Shown here: positions 36,216 through 43,928 of the stretch, in pieces | Layout of the letters: every line of letters begins with the position of its first letter | Position numbering within the stretch: position 1 is the first letter of the stretch | NCBI RefSeq assembly: GCF_000429165.1 | Contig: NZ_AUBI01000012.1 | Span: 54,739 to 118,738, forward strand | Reading direction: 5' to 3' | Length of the DNA: 64,000 bases | From: Acetobacter nitrogenifigens DSM 23921 = NBRC 105050 | GTDB lineage: Bacteria > Pseudomonadota > Alphaproteobacteria > Acetobacterales > Acetobacteraceae | Program-made: the position numbers and the translations under genes | The notes under the pieces: generated by a model | The model's database searches: none | Seen by the model: the letters and a program-made list of their open reading frames with translations, nothing else | Told to the model about the DNA's origin: nothing

Positions 36216-36356
36216 ATGCGACTCACAAGAAATCACAACGCATCGCGAATCGGCAGATTATATAATAATCAATCAAGTCTCGCTTCTCTGGACTACACAC
36301 CAAAACTCATGTAAGCGCAGTCTTTAAGAGGGACACGAAGAAGGACAAACAAGGCT

Positions 36357-37562
36357 ATGAGTCGGCTCGCACCGCACCGCCTGACAGCACGACAAGTCGC
36401 CGCACACAAGGACGGCGACCTCGCTGACGGTGGCAACCTCTGGCTCGTGGCGCGGGGTAATTCACGGATCTGGACAATTCGCTACACCTCACCCACCAAC
36501 AGCAAACGCCGCGAAATGAGCCTCGGGTCCGCTTACGACATCGGGTTAGCTGAAGCCCGTACGCTAGCCACAGACGCTCGTCGCCTCGTCAATCAAAGGA
36601 TTGACCCACTCGAACAGCGCCGGACCGAAGACAGCGCCCGCAAGCAGGAAGCGGGGCTCAGTTTCCGCGCCGTGGCTGACCGCTATATCGAATCACAGAC
36701 GCCGGGCTGGCGAGATCCACGCGCCGCCTCGATCTGGTCCGCGTCCCTTGAGCAGAATGTTTACGGCTTCTTTGGCGATAAGCCAGTGGCTATGGTCGAT
36801 ACATCAGACGTAGAGAGCGTGCTGAAGCCGATCTGGACAGAGAAGACGGAGACCGCAACCCGCATCCGTGGCCGGATAGAGCGCATTCTCGACTATGCCC
36901 GCGCACAAGGCTGGCGCTCAGGAGAGAACCCGGCCCGGTGGCGTGGCCATTTGTCGGCGATCCTCGCGCCTCCATCGAAGGTGGCCAAGGTCGAACATCA
37001 CGCCGCAATCGATCGGAAAGATATCGCTCGCGTCATGGCCGCACTGGCGACGTCTGGCGGCATTGCCGCAAAGTCCGTCCGCTTCGCCTGCCTGACCGCC
37101 GCCCGTTCCGGTGAAGTTCGTAGCGCCACCTGGGGAGAGATCGATCTCGGCGCGAAGGTGTGGACCGTTCCGGCTCACCGCATGAAGACCGGCAAGGAAC
37201 ACCGCGTTCCGTTGTCCGATGGCGCTGTAGCTATCCTGCAGGAAGTGCGGCCACTTCGGGACGAACGACACGGCGATCTCGTGTTCCCTGGCCAGCGCGC
37301 CGGTAAGCCGCTCTCGGACGTGGCGCTGTCGAAGGCCCTTCACATCGCCGCCGGGACGAAGGACGTCACCGTGCATGGCCTGCGATCCACGTTCCGCGAC
37401 TGGGCGGCTGAAGAGACGGATTACCCCCGCGAGGTCGCCGAGATGGCGCTGGCGCACGCCATCAGCAACAAGGTCGAGGCCGCTTATCGTCGTGGGGATC
37501 TGTTCGAGAAGCGGCGGGAGATGATGGGGGCGTGGGCAGAGTCCATGACAAGGCAAAAATAG
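36357..37562 (+). CDS. int: Tyrosine recombinase integrase
   Basis: 401 aa, P4-type integrase layout: N-terminal DUF4102-like arm-binding part (residues 1-90: RLTARQVAAHKDGDLADGGN), a core-binding part (about 100-200) and the catalytic domain. Catalytic residues: Arg250 in LTAARSGEV, His340 and Arg343 in VHGLRSTFRDW, His367 in LAHAISNKVEAAYRR and the nucleophile Tyr377. It should insert and excise the element at the tRNA-Ser 3' end; attL is 142 bp upstream. AAGG lies near the start. Confidence 0.95.
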   Translation: MSRLAPHRLTARQVAAHKDGDLADGGNLWLVARGNSRIWTIRYTSPTNSKRREMSLGSAYDIGLAEARTLATDARRLVNQRIDPLEQRRTEDSARKQEAGLSFRAVADRYIESQTPGWRDPRAASIWSASLEQNVYGFFGDKPVAMVDTSDVESVLKPIWTEKTETATRIRGRIERILDYARAQGWRSGENPARWRGHLSAILAPPSKVAKVEHHAAIDRKDIARVMAALATSGGIAAKSVRFACLTAARSGEVRSATWGEIDLGAKVWTVPAHRMKTGKEHRVPLSDGAVAILQEVRPLRDERHGDLVFPGQRAGKPLSDVALSKALHIAAGTKDVTVHGLRSTFRDWAAEETDYPREVAEMALAHAISNKVEAAYRRGDLFEKRREMMGAWAESMTRQK

Positions 37563-37888
37563 GTTACAGGTATCACCCCGCAGAGGCCCAAAAGATCCTC
37601 GTCCGCGTTACCCACCGGGCTGTGGAGCGGTATTCTGAGAAGTGGCACGGTCTACTAATATAAGCTTGTCGTTAACTTTACCTTGTTTCTCTTGGCTTGG
37701 CGTGATTGAGAGCGCATTCTGCGGTATACACTTGGGTCGACTCACTTCTTCTCGCCCTCGGCTTGCGCTCTCGCATTGCACTTGGGCGCAACCATGAGGC
37801 TGGTGGTGTCGAAGCTGATAAAGGTTGTAGTGAGGGTAAAGTGACAAACGGGGCGAAAGCGATGAGCAGCGTAAGAAGGGAAACGGCT
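37563..37888. other. Gap between integrase and DprA-like gene
   Basis: 326 nt. The DprA frame is open back to 37706 but without family similarity, and a minus-strand frame at 37608-37847 looks spurious. A promoter for the two cargo genes is expected here. Confidence 0.4.
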
Positions 37889-38614
37889 ATGGCGCGTAAA
37901 CCTCGCTACTCGCCACCAGATACACCCCACGAAGTCGACCTCTTATCGCTGGTCGAGCGGACTAAGAGGCCTTTCAAGAATGACAGGCAAATAGATTTCC
38001 TGCGTCCAACCGGCGCCTCAAAGAATGCCGGTGTCAATGTTTTTTATGCTGGCGAGCTTTCGGTCCTGAACTTTCCCTGCGTATCGATCGTCGGAACGCG
38101 GGAGGTGTCCGAAGGCGGCTTTTTACGCGCGCACCGTCTTGCACGTCAGCTCGCCGAAGCTGGCGTCACGGTAGTGAGCGGGTTGGCTAGAGGCGTTGAT
38201 ACTGCCGCGCTGACCGGCGCGATTAAACATAAAGGTCGTGTTGCGGCCGTTATTGGAACGCCGTTAGCAAAGGCCTATCCTGCGGAAAACGCGTGCCTTC
38301 AGGAACATATTTGGCAAGATCATCTACTGCTGTCTCCCTTCGCCGAAGGGGAGGCCGTATACCGTAGCAATTTCCCAAAGCGAAACCGAGTGATGGCTGC
38401 AATATCTGATGCTACTGTGATTGTTGAGGCATCAGACACCTCTGGCACTCTGCATCAGGCGGCAGAATGTCAGCGCCTTGGTCGCTGGCTCTTCATTATG
38501 AAGTCTGTAGTCGACGATCCTAGATTGACTTGGCCATCAAAATTTTTAGGTCATGAAAAAACTCACATTCTAGAAAACACTCACGATATTGTTGAAAGAA
38601 TCGACCATGCCTAA
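37889..38614 (+). CDS. DprA/Smf-like Rossmann (SLOG) protein
   Basis: 241 aa from the ATG at 37889, with AAGAAGGG about 9 nt upstream. It is a single DprA-type domain without the usual N-terminal SAM-like or C-terminal winged-helix parts. Landmarks: VSIVGTREVSEGGFLRAHRLA, TVVSGLARGVDTAALTGA, VAAVIGTPLAKAYPAEN, NFPKRNRVMAAISDATVIVEA and SGTLHQAAECQRLGRW. DprA loads RecA on single-stranded DNA in transformation; single-domain relatives belong to the SLOG nucleotide-binding superfamily. It overlaps the next gene by 8 nt and sits between integrase and repressor, a common cargo position, so it is probably not a competence gene. Confidence 0.87.
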   Translation: MARKPRYSPPDTPHEVDLLSLVERTKRPFKNDRQIDFLRPTGASKNAGVNVFYAGELSVLNFPCVSIVGTREVSEGGFLRAHRLARQLAEAGVTVVSGLARGVDTAALTGAIKHKGRVAAVIGTPLAKAYPAENACLQEHIWQDHLLLSPFAEGEAVYRSNFPKRNRVMAAISDATVIVEASDTSGTLHQAAECQRLGRWLFIMKSVVDDPRLTWPSKFLGHEKTHILENTHDIVERIDHA

Positions 38615-39281
38615 TATTAAAGTTCACTCTTTGATTTCATATCCGTCTTACGAAGAATGCGGTGCCTCATTTAGACAAGTCGATTTCGATTGTATGAAGC
38701 TTGTCAAATGTTACAAGGGAAATGTGATAAATGGCTTTCTAACTCTATCAGTTAACAAGGTAAATCGTAAGTATTACCAAAAAGACTCTGAAGATTTAAT
38801 CAACCTTGTCAATAATTCAATCGCCCGGATGATAGAAAATATTTCAAAATACGCAGTAACACTCGTTCCTGTTCCTAATAGCAATGCGACAATTGCGAAT
38901 AAAGAACCTTTCCGAACCCAACTATTAGCCTTACAAATTAGCCAAATTTTGGCGAATGGCTCCCAAGTGCAACCTTGCCTAAGGTGGCGCACCCCAGCTG
39001 GTTCAGCTCATAAAGATGGCACGTCCCGAGATCCACAAATTCTCGAAGCGAACCTTGAATTAGAATCTCTTCCAACGAACCCAGTGATACTCTTTGACGA
39101 CGTGCTGACTTCGGGCGGCCACATTAGGGCATGCGCGAGGAAGCTAAGAAATGCTGGGATATCTGTGGACCATGCGTTCACCGCCGCAAGAACCGTCTGG
39201 CAACCTGCGGACACCATGATTTCTGTTGAAGATAGAGATTACTCTTTAGACGATCCCGTGATCACATGGGACCAGTTTTAA
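38607..39281 (+). CDS. ComF-like phosphoribosyltransferase
   Basis: 224 aa from the ATG at 38607, inside the end of the DprA-like gene (8-nt overlap). The PRPP-binding loop is VILFDDVLTSGGHIRACARKL, near residue 160, with two acidic residues and the T-S-G-G turn. YAVTLVPVPNSNA resembles the first strand of ComF-type proteins. The ComF zinc-finger cysteines are not evident. Base composition is much richer in A+T than the neighbouring genes, pointing to separate acquisition. PRTases transfer to or from phosphoribosyl pyrophosphate; the substrate is unknown. It probably works with the DprA-like protein. Confidence 0.85.
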   Translation: MPNIKVHSLISYPSYEECGASFRQVDFDCMKLVKCYKGNVINGFLTLSVNKVNRKYYQKDSEDLINLVNNSIARMIENISKYAVTLVPVPNSNATIANKEPFRTQLLALQISQILANGSQVQPCLRWRTPAGSAHKDGTSRDPQILEANLELESLPTNPVILFDDVLTSGGHIRACARKLRNAGISVDHAFTAARTVWQPADTMISVEDRDYSLDDPVITWDQF

Positions 39282-39499
39282 TTAATAGACTGGCCTGCGC
39301 GTCTAATCCCGTGCGTCAACTCGCGGATGTGACCCTTAACCATATACCACTCCCTGACACGATCCATGTCGTCGTCATCCATGAAGCCGACGATTCGGCG
39401 GTGTGCTATCTCTTCTGCCTCAGCACCGAACAGCCGCAGCAGTTCAATTGCCGCAGCCTTCGGGTCGATCGGTGCCCGCCCTTCAGGAAAATCAGTCAT
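39278..39499 (-). CDS. Small hypothetical protein of the element
   Basis: 73 aa, MTDFPEGRAPIDPKAAAIEL then acidic helices (FGAEAEEIAHRRIVGFMDDDDMDRV). A strong AGGAGG lies about 9 nt before the ATG at 39499, which supports translation and sets the start within a longer frame. Its end overlaps the end of the convergent phosphoribosyltransferase gene by 4 nt. The helical pattern resembles small alphaproteobacterial prophage proteins of unknown function. Confidence 0.65.
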   Translation of the reverse strand: MTDFPEGRAPIDPKAAAIELLRLFGAEAEEIAHRRIVGFMDDDDMDRVREWYMVKGHIRELTHGIRRAGQSIN

Positions 39500-39573
39500 C
39501 GTTTGGTAGCCTCCTATCTCACATACGAGATCCGAACCCGGCAACGCCTGTGTCTCACTTAAATCGCTTCATC

Positions 39574-39813
39574 TCAGCCCCCCTTCCTCAACCTAACCCC
39601 TGCCCCACCGCCATTCTCAGCTATGAACTCAACGCCTGCGGTCTCTAAGGCTGTGCGGATGGCGGAGAGGGTGGCTGCTCTGGGGGAAACAACGTCGGTT
39701 TCAACCCGCACGAGAGTGCTCTTTGGGACGCCGCTTTTTTCAACGAGATCGTCTCTCGTCCAATCAAGCAGCCCGCGAGCTGCCCTGATCTGTGACGCCT
39801 TAATGGTATCCAC
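39574..39813 (-). CDS. Xre-type HTH regulator, probable element repressor
   Basis: 79 aa, single helix-turn-helix domain: IRAARGLLDWTRDDLVEKSGV, then PKSTLVRVETDVVSPRAATLSAI. No sensing domain. It is divergent from the compact early operon across a 131-bp gap with palindromes, so it is the likely repressor, possibly working with the S24-like protein encoded at 40121. Confidence 0.85.
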   Translation of the reverse strand: MDTIKASQIRAARGLLDWTRDDLVEKSGVPKSTLVRVETDVVSPRAATLSAIRTALETAGVEFIAENGGGAGVRLRKGG

Positions 39814-39853
39814 AATATCATTCCACTTGCACTATACGGGCAACAGTGACATT

Positions 39854-39879
39854 GTGAGTCTCACTTCGCAATAGCGAAG
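39854..39879. promoter_or_regulatory. Two abutting palindromes in the repressor/early-operon gap
   Basis: GTGAG-T-CTCAC (39854-39864) shares its last base with CTTCGC-AATA-GCGAAG (39864-39879). Both lie between the divergent repressor start (39813) and the early-operon start (39945), where operators are expected. Confidence 0.5.
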
Positions 39880-39944
39880 GCGACTGGAAGTGGAGCTTGC
39901 ACCCTCCACAACCAGCCTAACCACAAACCGAAGGTAACTCGGCA

Positions 39945-40124
39945 ATGGCTGAACACGCCCTTAGCGTACGGTCTCGACCCCGTACAAGCACTTTCTCGAC
40001 TCTCGCCCGGTATGCGGGCTCAATCATTATAGCCCCGGCTATATTGTTTGCCGTGCTGGCGGGCATCGCCACACCCGATCCGGTCGCGTCCGGCCATGCT
40101 CTTCGTCTGGAGGCAGTTCGATGA
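39945..40124 (+). CDS. Small single-span membrane protein
   Basis: 59 aa. A basic N-terminus (SVRSRPRTSTF) is followed by one hydrophobic span (YAGSIIIAPAILFAVLAGIA). GAAGGTA precedes the ATG by about 8 nt, and the stop overlaps the next start as ATGA. First gene of the early operon. Small phage membrane proteins of this kind often act in superinfection exclusion or regulation, but nothing here proves that. Confidence 0.6.
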   Translation: MAEHALSVRSRPRTSTFSTLARYAGSIIIAPAILFAVLAGIATPDPVASGHALRLEAVR

Positions 40125-40492
40125 GCGCCCTCACACTTGCCTCCACGTCCAAAGCCCGAGGGATGAGCGATTTAGCGATCCTGAGGATCGAGACCAATAA
40201 TATGTACCCCGAGTTCAGGCGGGGGGATGCCTGCTTATACAGGCCAGACCTCAACACTTTCACTTATGACGCCTGCTATGTGGTCCGTTATCTCGACGCC
40301 CTTAACGTCTATCGCGCGCAGTCGGTCGGAAACGGCAGGGTGCTTATGAAGATGGATCATATGCACGCGTCAGAGCAGACGATCTCACGGGACGCCTTCA
40401 ACAATATCTGCGGCGGTCTGGTCGTTGGCCGGGTGAATATTCTTGACGAGCGCTATATCGACCTCTGGGGCAACGGGAGGGTGTCGGCATGA
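40121..40492 (+). CDS. S24/LexA C-terminal-like protein lacking the catalytic serine
   Basis: 123 aa without an HTH. LRIETNNMYPEFRRGDACLYRPD matches the S24 peptidase entry, where the family has a serine before Met-x-Pro; here it is Asn (NNMYP). The lysine region (NVYRAQSVGNGRVLMKMD) also departs from the family. GGLVVGRVNIL is the closing strand. It looks like a non-cleaving dimerisation or ligand domain, perhaps a partner or anti-repressor for the small HTH protein. Both ends overlap neighbours as ATGA. Confidence 0.65.
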   Translation: MSALTLASTSKARGMSDLAILRIETNNMYPEFRRGDACLYRPDLNTFTYDACYVVRYLDALNVYRAQSVGNGRVLMKMDHMHASEQTISRDAFNNICGGLVVGRVNILDERYIDLWGNGRVSA

Positions 40493-40677
40493 CCGAAGCC
40501 GCACGCACCGCCATTCGCAAAGCGTCTGATGACGTGGCTGATATCGCCCTGATCCTGACCATGCTTCGCGTGCCGCAGGAGGTGACGGACTCTCACGGAC
40601 TGGAAAGAGCCATACACTGGCTGGGTCGGGAACTCGACCTACGCGCAGCCGCCATCATGGAGGCGCAGGAAGGATGA
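40489..40677 (+). CDS. Small helical protein of the early operon
   Basis: 62 aa, predicted mostly helical: ASDDVADIALILTMLRVPQ, then GLERAIHWLGRELDLRAAAIM. Not a recognised family. Overlaps both neighbours by 4 nt. A decayed copy of its second half lies outside the element at 35753-35890, showing that the family occurs in more than one element at this locus. Confidence 0.65.
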   Translation: MTEAARTAIRKASDDVADIALILTMLRVPQEVTDSHGLERAIHWLGRELDLRAAAIMEAQEG

Positions 40678-40961
40678 CCCCCATTCAATCCGCAGCCATA
40701 TCCGCCACAGCCTCAGATCGTCGCGCATTGCGTCTGGACCCTGAAGGCATCGCCCTCAGCACCCCGACAGTAGCAGCCGAGTTCGATCGGTGGCGCAGGG
40801 CGTGGACCCGCGCATGGACCGGACAAGCCAGATCGAGGCGAGACCTGATCGCCCGCGCACGGCTGGCAATCGCTGATCCAAACATCATGGACCATGACGA
40901 AACCCAACGGCTCGCCCGCGACGTGCTGGCCGTGCTTGGCGCAGGAGGGAGGCGCGCATGA
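40674..40961 (+). CDS. Hypothetical early-operon protein A
   Basis: 95 aa, basic and helical. Begins MTPIQSAAISATASDRR and ends with RSRRDLIARARLAIADP and ETQRLARDVLAVLG. Shares its MTPI start and its C-terminal pattern with the next gene, so the two are probably distant duplicates. ATGA overlaps at both ends. Confidence 0.6.
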   Translation: MTPIQSAAISATASDRRALRLDPEGIALSTPTVAAEFDRWRRAWTRAWTGQARSRRDLIARARLAIADPNIMDHDETQRLARDVLAVLGAGGRRA

Positions 40962-41269
40962 CCCCCATCGAACGCAGAACCCGCCGCGCGCTGGCGATGG
41001 ATCGCAACCGGGACCGGATGCACTACGAGGCCGACAGCGACGGAACCATAAGCCAGACGGAGCGGGCGCTTGTCTGGAACCGCTCGCAGCGCATCACGCA
41101 GCGCATCCGACAAGAGCGGCAGGGTGTGGCGACCACGCGCGCACGAACGCTTGCTGACCTGAAGCACAAGGCGCGGCTGACGCTGGAATACCTCTATTCG
41201 GAGGCCGACGACGATGCGCTGGCCGCTAGCCTTTGCCGCGACATTCTCGCCATGCGGGAGCGTCACTGA
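40958..41269 (+). CDS. Hypothetical early-operon protein B (paralogue-like)
   Basis: 103 aa, charged and helical: MTPIERRTRRALAMDRNRDR at the start; RTLADLKHKARLTLEYL and ASLCRDILAMRERH at the end mirror the previous protein. Function unknown. Its stop overlaps the next start as TGATG. Confidence 0.6.
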   Translation: MTPIERRTRRALAMDRNRDRMHYEADSDGTISQTERALVWNRSQRITQRIRQERQGVATTRARTLADLKHKARLTLEYLYSEADDDALAASLCRDILAMRERH

Positions 41270-41496
41270 TGGGACGACCTCGCAAGCCTTGGGAGGCTGA
41301 CGACGTTAACCGGCTGGTTAAGATGCGACGGGCCGGGAGGACGTGGCGTGAGATCGGGGCGTCTTTGGGCAAGCCTCACATATCTTGCTCGCGATACGGC
41401 ATCGAGGTTTTGCGTCTGCCCGCAGGCTGGGCGACGCCGCGTGAAGTGGTGATGGCAAATCGCAGAAAGGTATCGGGCCAATGCGGACTGTCGTAG
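41269..41496 (+). CDS. Small HTH-like DNA-binding protein
   Basis: 75 aa. MGRPRKPWEADDVNRLVKMR, then AGRTWREIGASLGKPHISCS, resembles GcrA- or homeodomain-like HTH segments with an AT-hook-like GRPRKP start. Likely a small regulator of the early operon. Confidence 0.65.
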   Translation: MGRPRKPWEADDVNRLVKMRRAGRTWREIGASLGKPHISCSRYGIEVLRLPAGWATPREVVMANRRKVSGQCGLS

Positions 41497-41592
41497 GATC
41501 GTTGTCGGCGGGGATAGGCTGGCCCCCGAACGTCGGAACTCCGCTCCGGCTTCCTCGCCACGTTTTTTGCGGGCGTGTAGCGGAGACGCAGT

Positions 41593-42132
41593 GTGACAAC
41601 AGAAAATGGCGACTCGGACAATCCTCTTCTGTTGTGGGTGAAGTTATTCCGTACGCTCGAAAAACAGGCCATCGACCAAGACGGGAAGCTGGTCATCACG
41701 GAATCTGTTTCGCTTCCTGCCGACCTCGCGAATTACCTCCTCAAGGCCTCTTTCAATATGCAGGCGCTCAGTTGGGGAGAGTTGCCGCAGGAAGATCTGA
41801 CATCGGATTGGCACGTACGCCGGAGTCAGATTCCAGAGGCAGACCGAAAGATCGGCACAACCGCCGCAGGAAAGCTGGTCAAGGAAGCGCTATCGCTGCA
41901 CTCAGGAAAGGGCGCGGGAACAGGTCCGTTTGCAGAAATGAAGCGCCTGGCAAAACTAAATGCGATTTACACACTCCAGCAGGGACTCACTCGATCTGGA
42001 ATGACGGACGCTGGCGTGCGCAAACGGGTCCAAGAAATTTACAACATCGAATCCGAACAGGCCCGCGATCTCATAGAAAGCGCCCTCATTCAGTTTGGCG
42101 AGACCTCCGAGAATTCGCCGCGAGAGAGTTAA
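41593..42132 (+). CDS. Hypothetical phage protein
   Basis: 179 aa from a GTG at 41593 with GGAGA about 9 nt upstream. Mixed helical protein: VSLPADLANYLLKASFNMQ, IGTTAAGKLVKEAL and GVRKRVQEIYNIESEQARDLI. No family recognised. Follows a 96-nt gap after the HTH gene and closes the first early block. Confidence 0.55.
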   Translation: MTTENGDSDNPLLLWVKLFRTLEKQAIDQDGKLVITESVSLPADLANYLLKASFNMQALSWGELPQEDLTSDWHVRRSQIPEADRKIGTTAAGKLVKEALSLHSGKGAGTGPFAEMKRLAKLNAIYTLQQGLTRSGMTDAGVRKRVQEIYNIESEQARDLIESALIQFGETSENSPRES

Positions 42133-42137
42133 AACAT

Positions 42138-42156
42138 ACTTTCTCCCGTAGAAAGT
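42138..42156. promoter_or_regulatory. Inverted repeat after the first early block
   Basis: ACTTTCT-CCCGT-AGAAAGT, 6 nt after the previous stop and about 95 nt before the AlpA-like start. The T tract is short, so it may be a weak terminator or an operator. Confidence 0.4.
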
Positions 42157-42249
42157 TTACGCAGCTTATTCGTTTTATATATTTGGGCCTTACGTGTTTT
42201 CTTCCTCTCAGCCGCTCACGACAACAAAAGCGGCGCAGGGAGGAACGAT

Positions 42250-42444
42250 ATGACGACTGACTCGAAGGGCCGCCGTTTCTACCGCCGGGAAGAAATCTGG
42301 CGTGAAACGGGCCTGAGCCGCGCAACCGTGGATCGGCTGATCGCTGCCGAGAAGTTCGTGAAAATCAAAGTCGGACGGAACACGCTGATTACAGCGGAGA
42401 GCTACCAGCGGTGGATTGATTCGCTGAAGCCGGAAGCCGCCTGA
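42250..42444 (+). CDS. AlpA-like HTH/excisionase-type protein
   Basis: 64 aa: RRFYRREEIWRETGLSRATV, then RLIAAEKFVKIKVGRNTLI, the MerR/AlpA-type winged-helix layout. Such proteins act as excisionases or as activators of integrase or replication genes in prophages and satellites. AGGGAGGA lies just upstream. It stands in front of the replication genes, as in many satellites. Confidence 0.75.
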   Translation: MTTDSKGRRFYRREEIWRETGLSRATVDRLIAAEKFVKIKVGRNTLITAESYQRWIDSLKPEAA

Positions 42445-42580
42445 AACGCAAAACGCTGCCCGCGATTAGCAGACAGCGCCAGCAAAAGAACTCTGTTCGA
42501 AACGGACCCAACACCCGCTTCATAGAGTCCTGACTGGCGTTCTGTCCAGACAAATCGCGGCAGCACATGGAGAAATGTGT

Positions 42581-42778
42581 ATGCCGAGCCTTAAAAAGCG
42601 CGGGCGCCCGACGTGCGTCTGCATGCGGAGTCCTGTACCCCGCCTGATCCTCCTGAGTGACGCCCGTTCACCGGATGGCGAGCCACGCGCTGCCCTGCTT
42701 ATGCCGGGTTCGCGTCTGCCCGTCGTGTTCCCGTCCATCGCTGCCGCAAGCGCAGCAGCGCGGGAGGCACGGGCATGA
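42581..42778 (+). CDS. Small hypothetical protein
   Basis: 65 aa, basic: MPSLKKRGRPTCVCMRSPVP, then ARSPDGEPRAALLMPG. GGAG lies 8 nt before the ATG at 42581 (an ATG at 42575 is too close to it). Overlaps the next gene as ATGA, so it belongs to the replication operon. Confidence 0.5.
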   Translation: MPSLKKRGRPTCVCMRSPVPRLILLSDARSPDGEPRAALLMPGSRLPVVFPSIAAASAAAREARA

Positions 42779-43116
42779 GCGACGACATCTCTCCGTCGTG
42801 CCGCGATGGCATGAACATGCTCGGCAACATGTCTCTTCAGGGATATGCAGCGCCGCAACTCATCCGGATTGGTCAGGCCTGGGTTGATCGCCACGATCCC
42901 GGCGGCGATCCCCTGATCAACGCTGGAACGATCGCTATCGCAGCGCTGATCCGTGAAGCATATGACCAGTCAGGTTTACCATATGCTCGCCTCGTGGCTA
43001 ACCTGTTCGCAACATGCGTGAAAGAGGAACTTGATTTCGCACGCCTGCGCGACCGTACCGACCGCGAGCAGGCGACCGGCAGCAAGACAAAGAAACGGAA
43101 GGCGCGCGCAGCATGA
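42775..43116 (+). CDS. Hypothetical replication-operon protein
   Basis: 113 aa: helical middle (LRIAALIREAYDQSG-like: TIAIAALIREAYDQSGLPYA), a strand ARLVANLFATCVKEELDFAR and a lysine/arginine-rich tail (KTKKRKARAA). Not recognised. Four-base overlaps at both ends place it with the primase. Confidence 0.6.
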   Translation: MSDDISPSCRDGMNMLGNMSLQGYAAPQLIRIGQAWVDRHDPGGDPLINAGTIAIAALIREAYDQSGLPYARLVANLFATCVKEELDFARLRDRTDREQATGSKTKKRKARAA

Positions 43117-43928
43117 GCGCCGCCCTCAAAACCGTATCTGACAGCCCTGTAGCGCTGGAAGCCGCCCGTCTCGCCTCTCGTGGCCTGACAGTCTTTCCCT
43201 GTCACGAGGACAAGCGCCCAACATGCAAATGGGGAGACTTGGCCACCAGTTCTCCGGATGACGCGCTGATGCTGTGGCGCACATACCACGGCGCACTGAT
43301 CGGCGTCGTCACCGGGCGCTCTTCCAACATCGTCGTGCTGGATCTCGATCTTCAGCATCCGACCGCCGATGAGTGGTATGGCGAGCATTGCACCCGCCTG
43401 CAGGGACACCGCATGCACCGGACCCGCTCCGGCGGCCTGCACGTCCTGTTCAAGTACCGGTCCGGTGTGACCAACCGGAATCCCCGCGGAACAGACGGGC
43501 AAAAGACCGTTGGTGTCGATATGCGCGGCGAAGGCGGTTACATCATCTGGTGGCCCGCCACCGGGCTTGAGGTGATCGACAACATCCGTCCCCAGCCCAT
43601 GCCCGCATGGCTCGTCGAGATGGTCACCCCGCCGCCTGCGCCAAAAGCGGACCTCGCGAAGATCGAGAACGGCCTGCGCGACGCCGACAGGTATGTGGCG
43701 GGGGCCGTTCGAGCCGCAGTCGCTTCCGTCGCGTCGTGCCGGGAAGGCGGGCGCAACCACACACTGAACGCCGAGACCTACGCCCTGGCGCGCTTTATCG
43801 CGAGCGGGCATCTCACGACCAGCGACGTCGCCGCAGCGATGGCCGCCGCCGCCATGCAGGCCGGTCTCGACAAATCCGAAATCGAGAAAACAATCGCCTC
43901 GGCGCTCCGGGCAAGGATGGCCGGATGA
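43113..43928 (+). CDS. Primase-polymerase (bifunctional DNA primase/polymerase domain)
   Basis: 271 aa. The Prim-Pol fold is indicated by GLTVFPCHEDKRPTCKWGDLA, GVVTGRSSNIVVLDLDLQ with the metal-binding Asp-x-Asp, GLHVLFKYRSGVTN, and VDMRGEGGYIIWWPA. The C-terminal part (residues 190-271) is helical, as in primase C-terminal domains. It primes, and may extend, DNA for element replication. Coupled by overlaps to the protein before and the helicase after. Confidence 0.9.
   Translation: MSAALKTVSDSPVALEAARLASRGLTVFPCHEDKRPTCKWGDLATSSPDDALMLWRTYHGALIGVVTGRSSNIVVLDLDLQHPTADEWYGEHCTRLQGHRMHRTRSGGLHVLFKYRSGVTNRNPRGTDGQKTVGVDMRGEGGYIIWWPATGLEVIDNIRPQPMPAWLVEMVTPPPAPKADLAKIENGLRDADRYVAGAVRAAVASVASCREGGRNHTLNAETYALARFIASGHLTTSDVAAAMAAAAMQAGLDKSEIEKTIASALRARMAG

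Noticed and set aside
37889..38614. Chromosomal competence gene dprA
   Set aside because: Lacks the extra domains of most DprA proteins and is part of an integrated element next to the integrase.
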